The position numbers and the translations under genes are program-made. Below, in pieces: positions 7,174-7,196 of a stretch of DNA of 7,196 nt; the stretch's first letter is position 1, and each line of letters begins with the position of its first letter. The notes beneath the pieces were generated by a model. It saw only the letters and a list, made by a program, of their open reading frames with translations, was not told the DNA's origin and did no database searches. Source of the DNA: Brevundimonas sp. (GTDB taxonomy: Bacteria > Pseudomonadota > Alphaproteobacteria > Caulobacterales > Caulobacteraceae); assembly GCA_024711185.1 (NCBI GenBank), contig JANJTI010000245.1:1-7196 (forward strand). The letters are read 5' to 3'.

Positions 7174-7196
7174 CAGGCGGCCCCCTCATCCGCTTG
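7173..7196 (-). CDS. murF: C-terminal end of the gene upstream of mraY, murF by position (partial)
   Basis: The last eight codons of a minus-strand frame are present, encoding QADEGAA and then TGA (7173-7175). The stop overlaps the mraY ATG by one base. Seven residues cannot identify a protein. The name comes only from the conserved gene order murE-murF-mraY-murD-ftsW-murG. MurF would add D-Ala-D-Ala to the stem peptide. Confidence 0.5.
   Translation of the reverse strand, partial: QADEGAA
7181..7187 (-). promoter_or_regulatory. Ribosome binding site of mraY
   Basis: On the minus strand the sequence is GAGGGGG followed by seven bases and the mraY ATG. It is the clearest Shine-Dalgarno-like element in the window and lies inside the end of the upstream coding region. 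The downstream starts of ftsW, murD, mscS and the glycosyltransferase have weak or no such motif, which suggests that mraY can load ribosomes itself while later genes rely on coupling or SD-independent initiation. Confidence 0.65.

Noticed and set aside
1..7196. CRISPR array, transposon, tRNA, phage or defence system
   Set aside because: No direct repeat arrays, transposase or integrase frames, tRNA-like sequences or defence domains were seen. Nearly all of the window is housekeeping coding sequence.

Overview
The window is a GC-rich stretch of bacterial chromosome. It carries the central part of a division and cell wall (dcw) cluster on the minus strand. The protein sequences look alphaproteobacterial, most likely Caulobacterales (Brevundimonas or Caulobacter type). 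That placement rests on the style of the SMC tail, MurG and MurD and on the base composition, and no search was run.

Reading in the direction of transcription, from the right edge to the left, the minus strand holds: the last seven codons of a gene that is murF by position; mraY (lipid I synthesis); murD (D-Glu ligase); ftsW (SEDS glycan polymerase); murG (lipid II synthesis); an MscS-type mechanosensitive channel; and a WecG/TagA/CpsF glycosyltransferase. From murF to murG the genes are packed with junctions of -4 to +4 bases (TGATG overlap, 4-base gap, ATGA overlap, 4-base gap), so they are almost certainly one translationally coupled operon. The channel and glycosyltransferase genes follow after short gaps of about 40 and 34 bases and probably share the transcript. 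At the far left the plus strand holds the 3' end of smc, which converges on the glycosyltransferase gene. The 76-base space between these two genes is almost filled by a large inverted repeat.

Functionally, MurF, MurD, MraY and MurG make the peptidoglycan precursor lipid II, and FtsW polymerises it at the septum. The channel is an osmotic safety valve. The glycosyltransferase probably acts on an undecaprenyl-linked sugar, but for an unknown polymer.

Three things stand out. The MurG reading frame carries an unrecognised N-terminal extension of about 89 residues, which could be a fusion or a separate small gene merged by a one-base slip in a run of four C. The usual murG-murC continuation of the cluster is replaced by mscS and a wecG-like gene. 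The smc/glycosyltransferase inverted repeat pairs fully only in the minus-strand transcript. Nothing else points to a mobile, defence or otherwise new system. No stretch longer than 300 bases lacks a gene, and no promoter for the main operon lies within the window.
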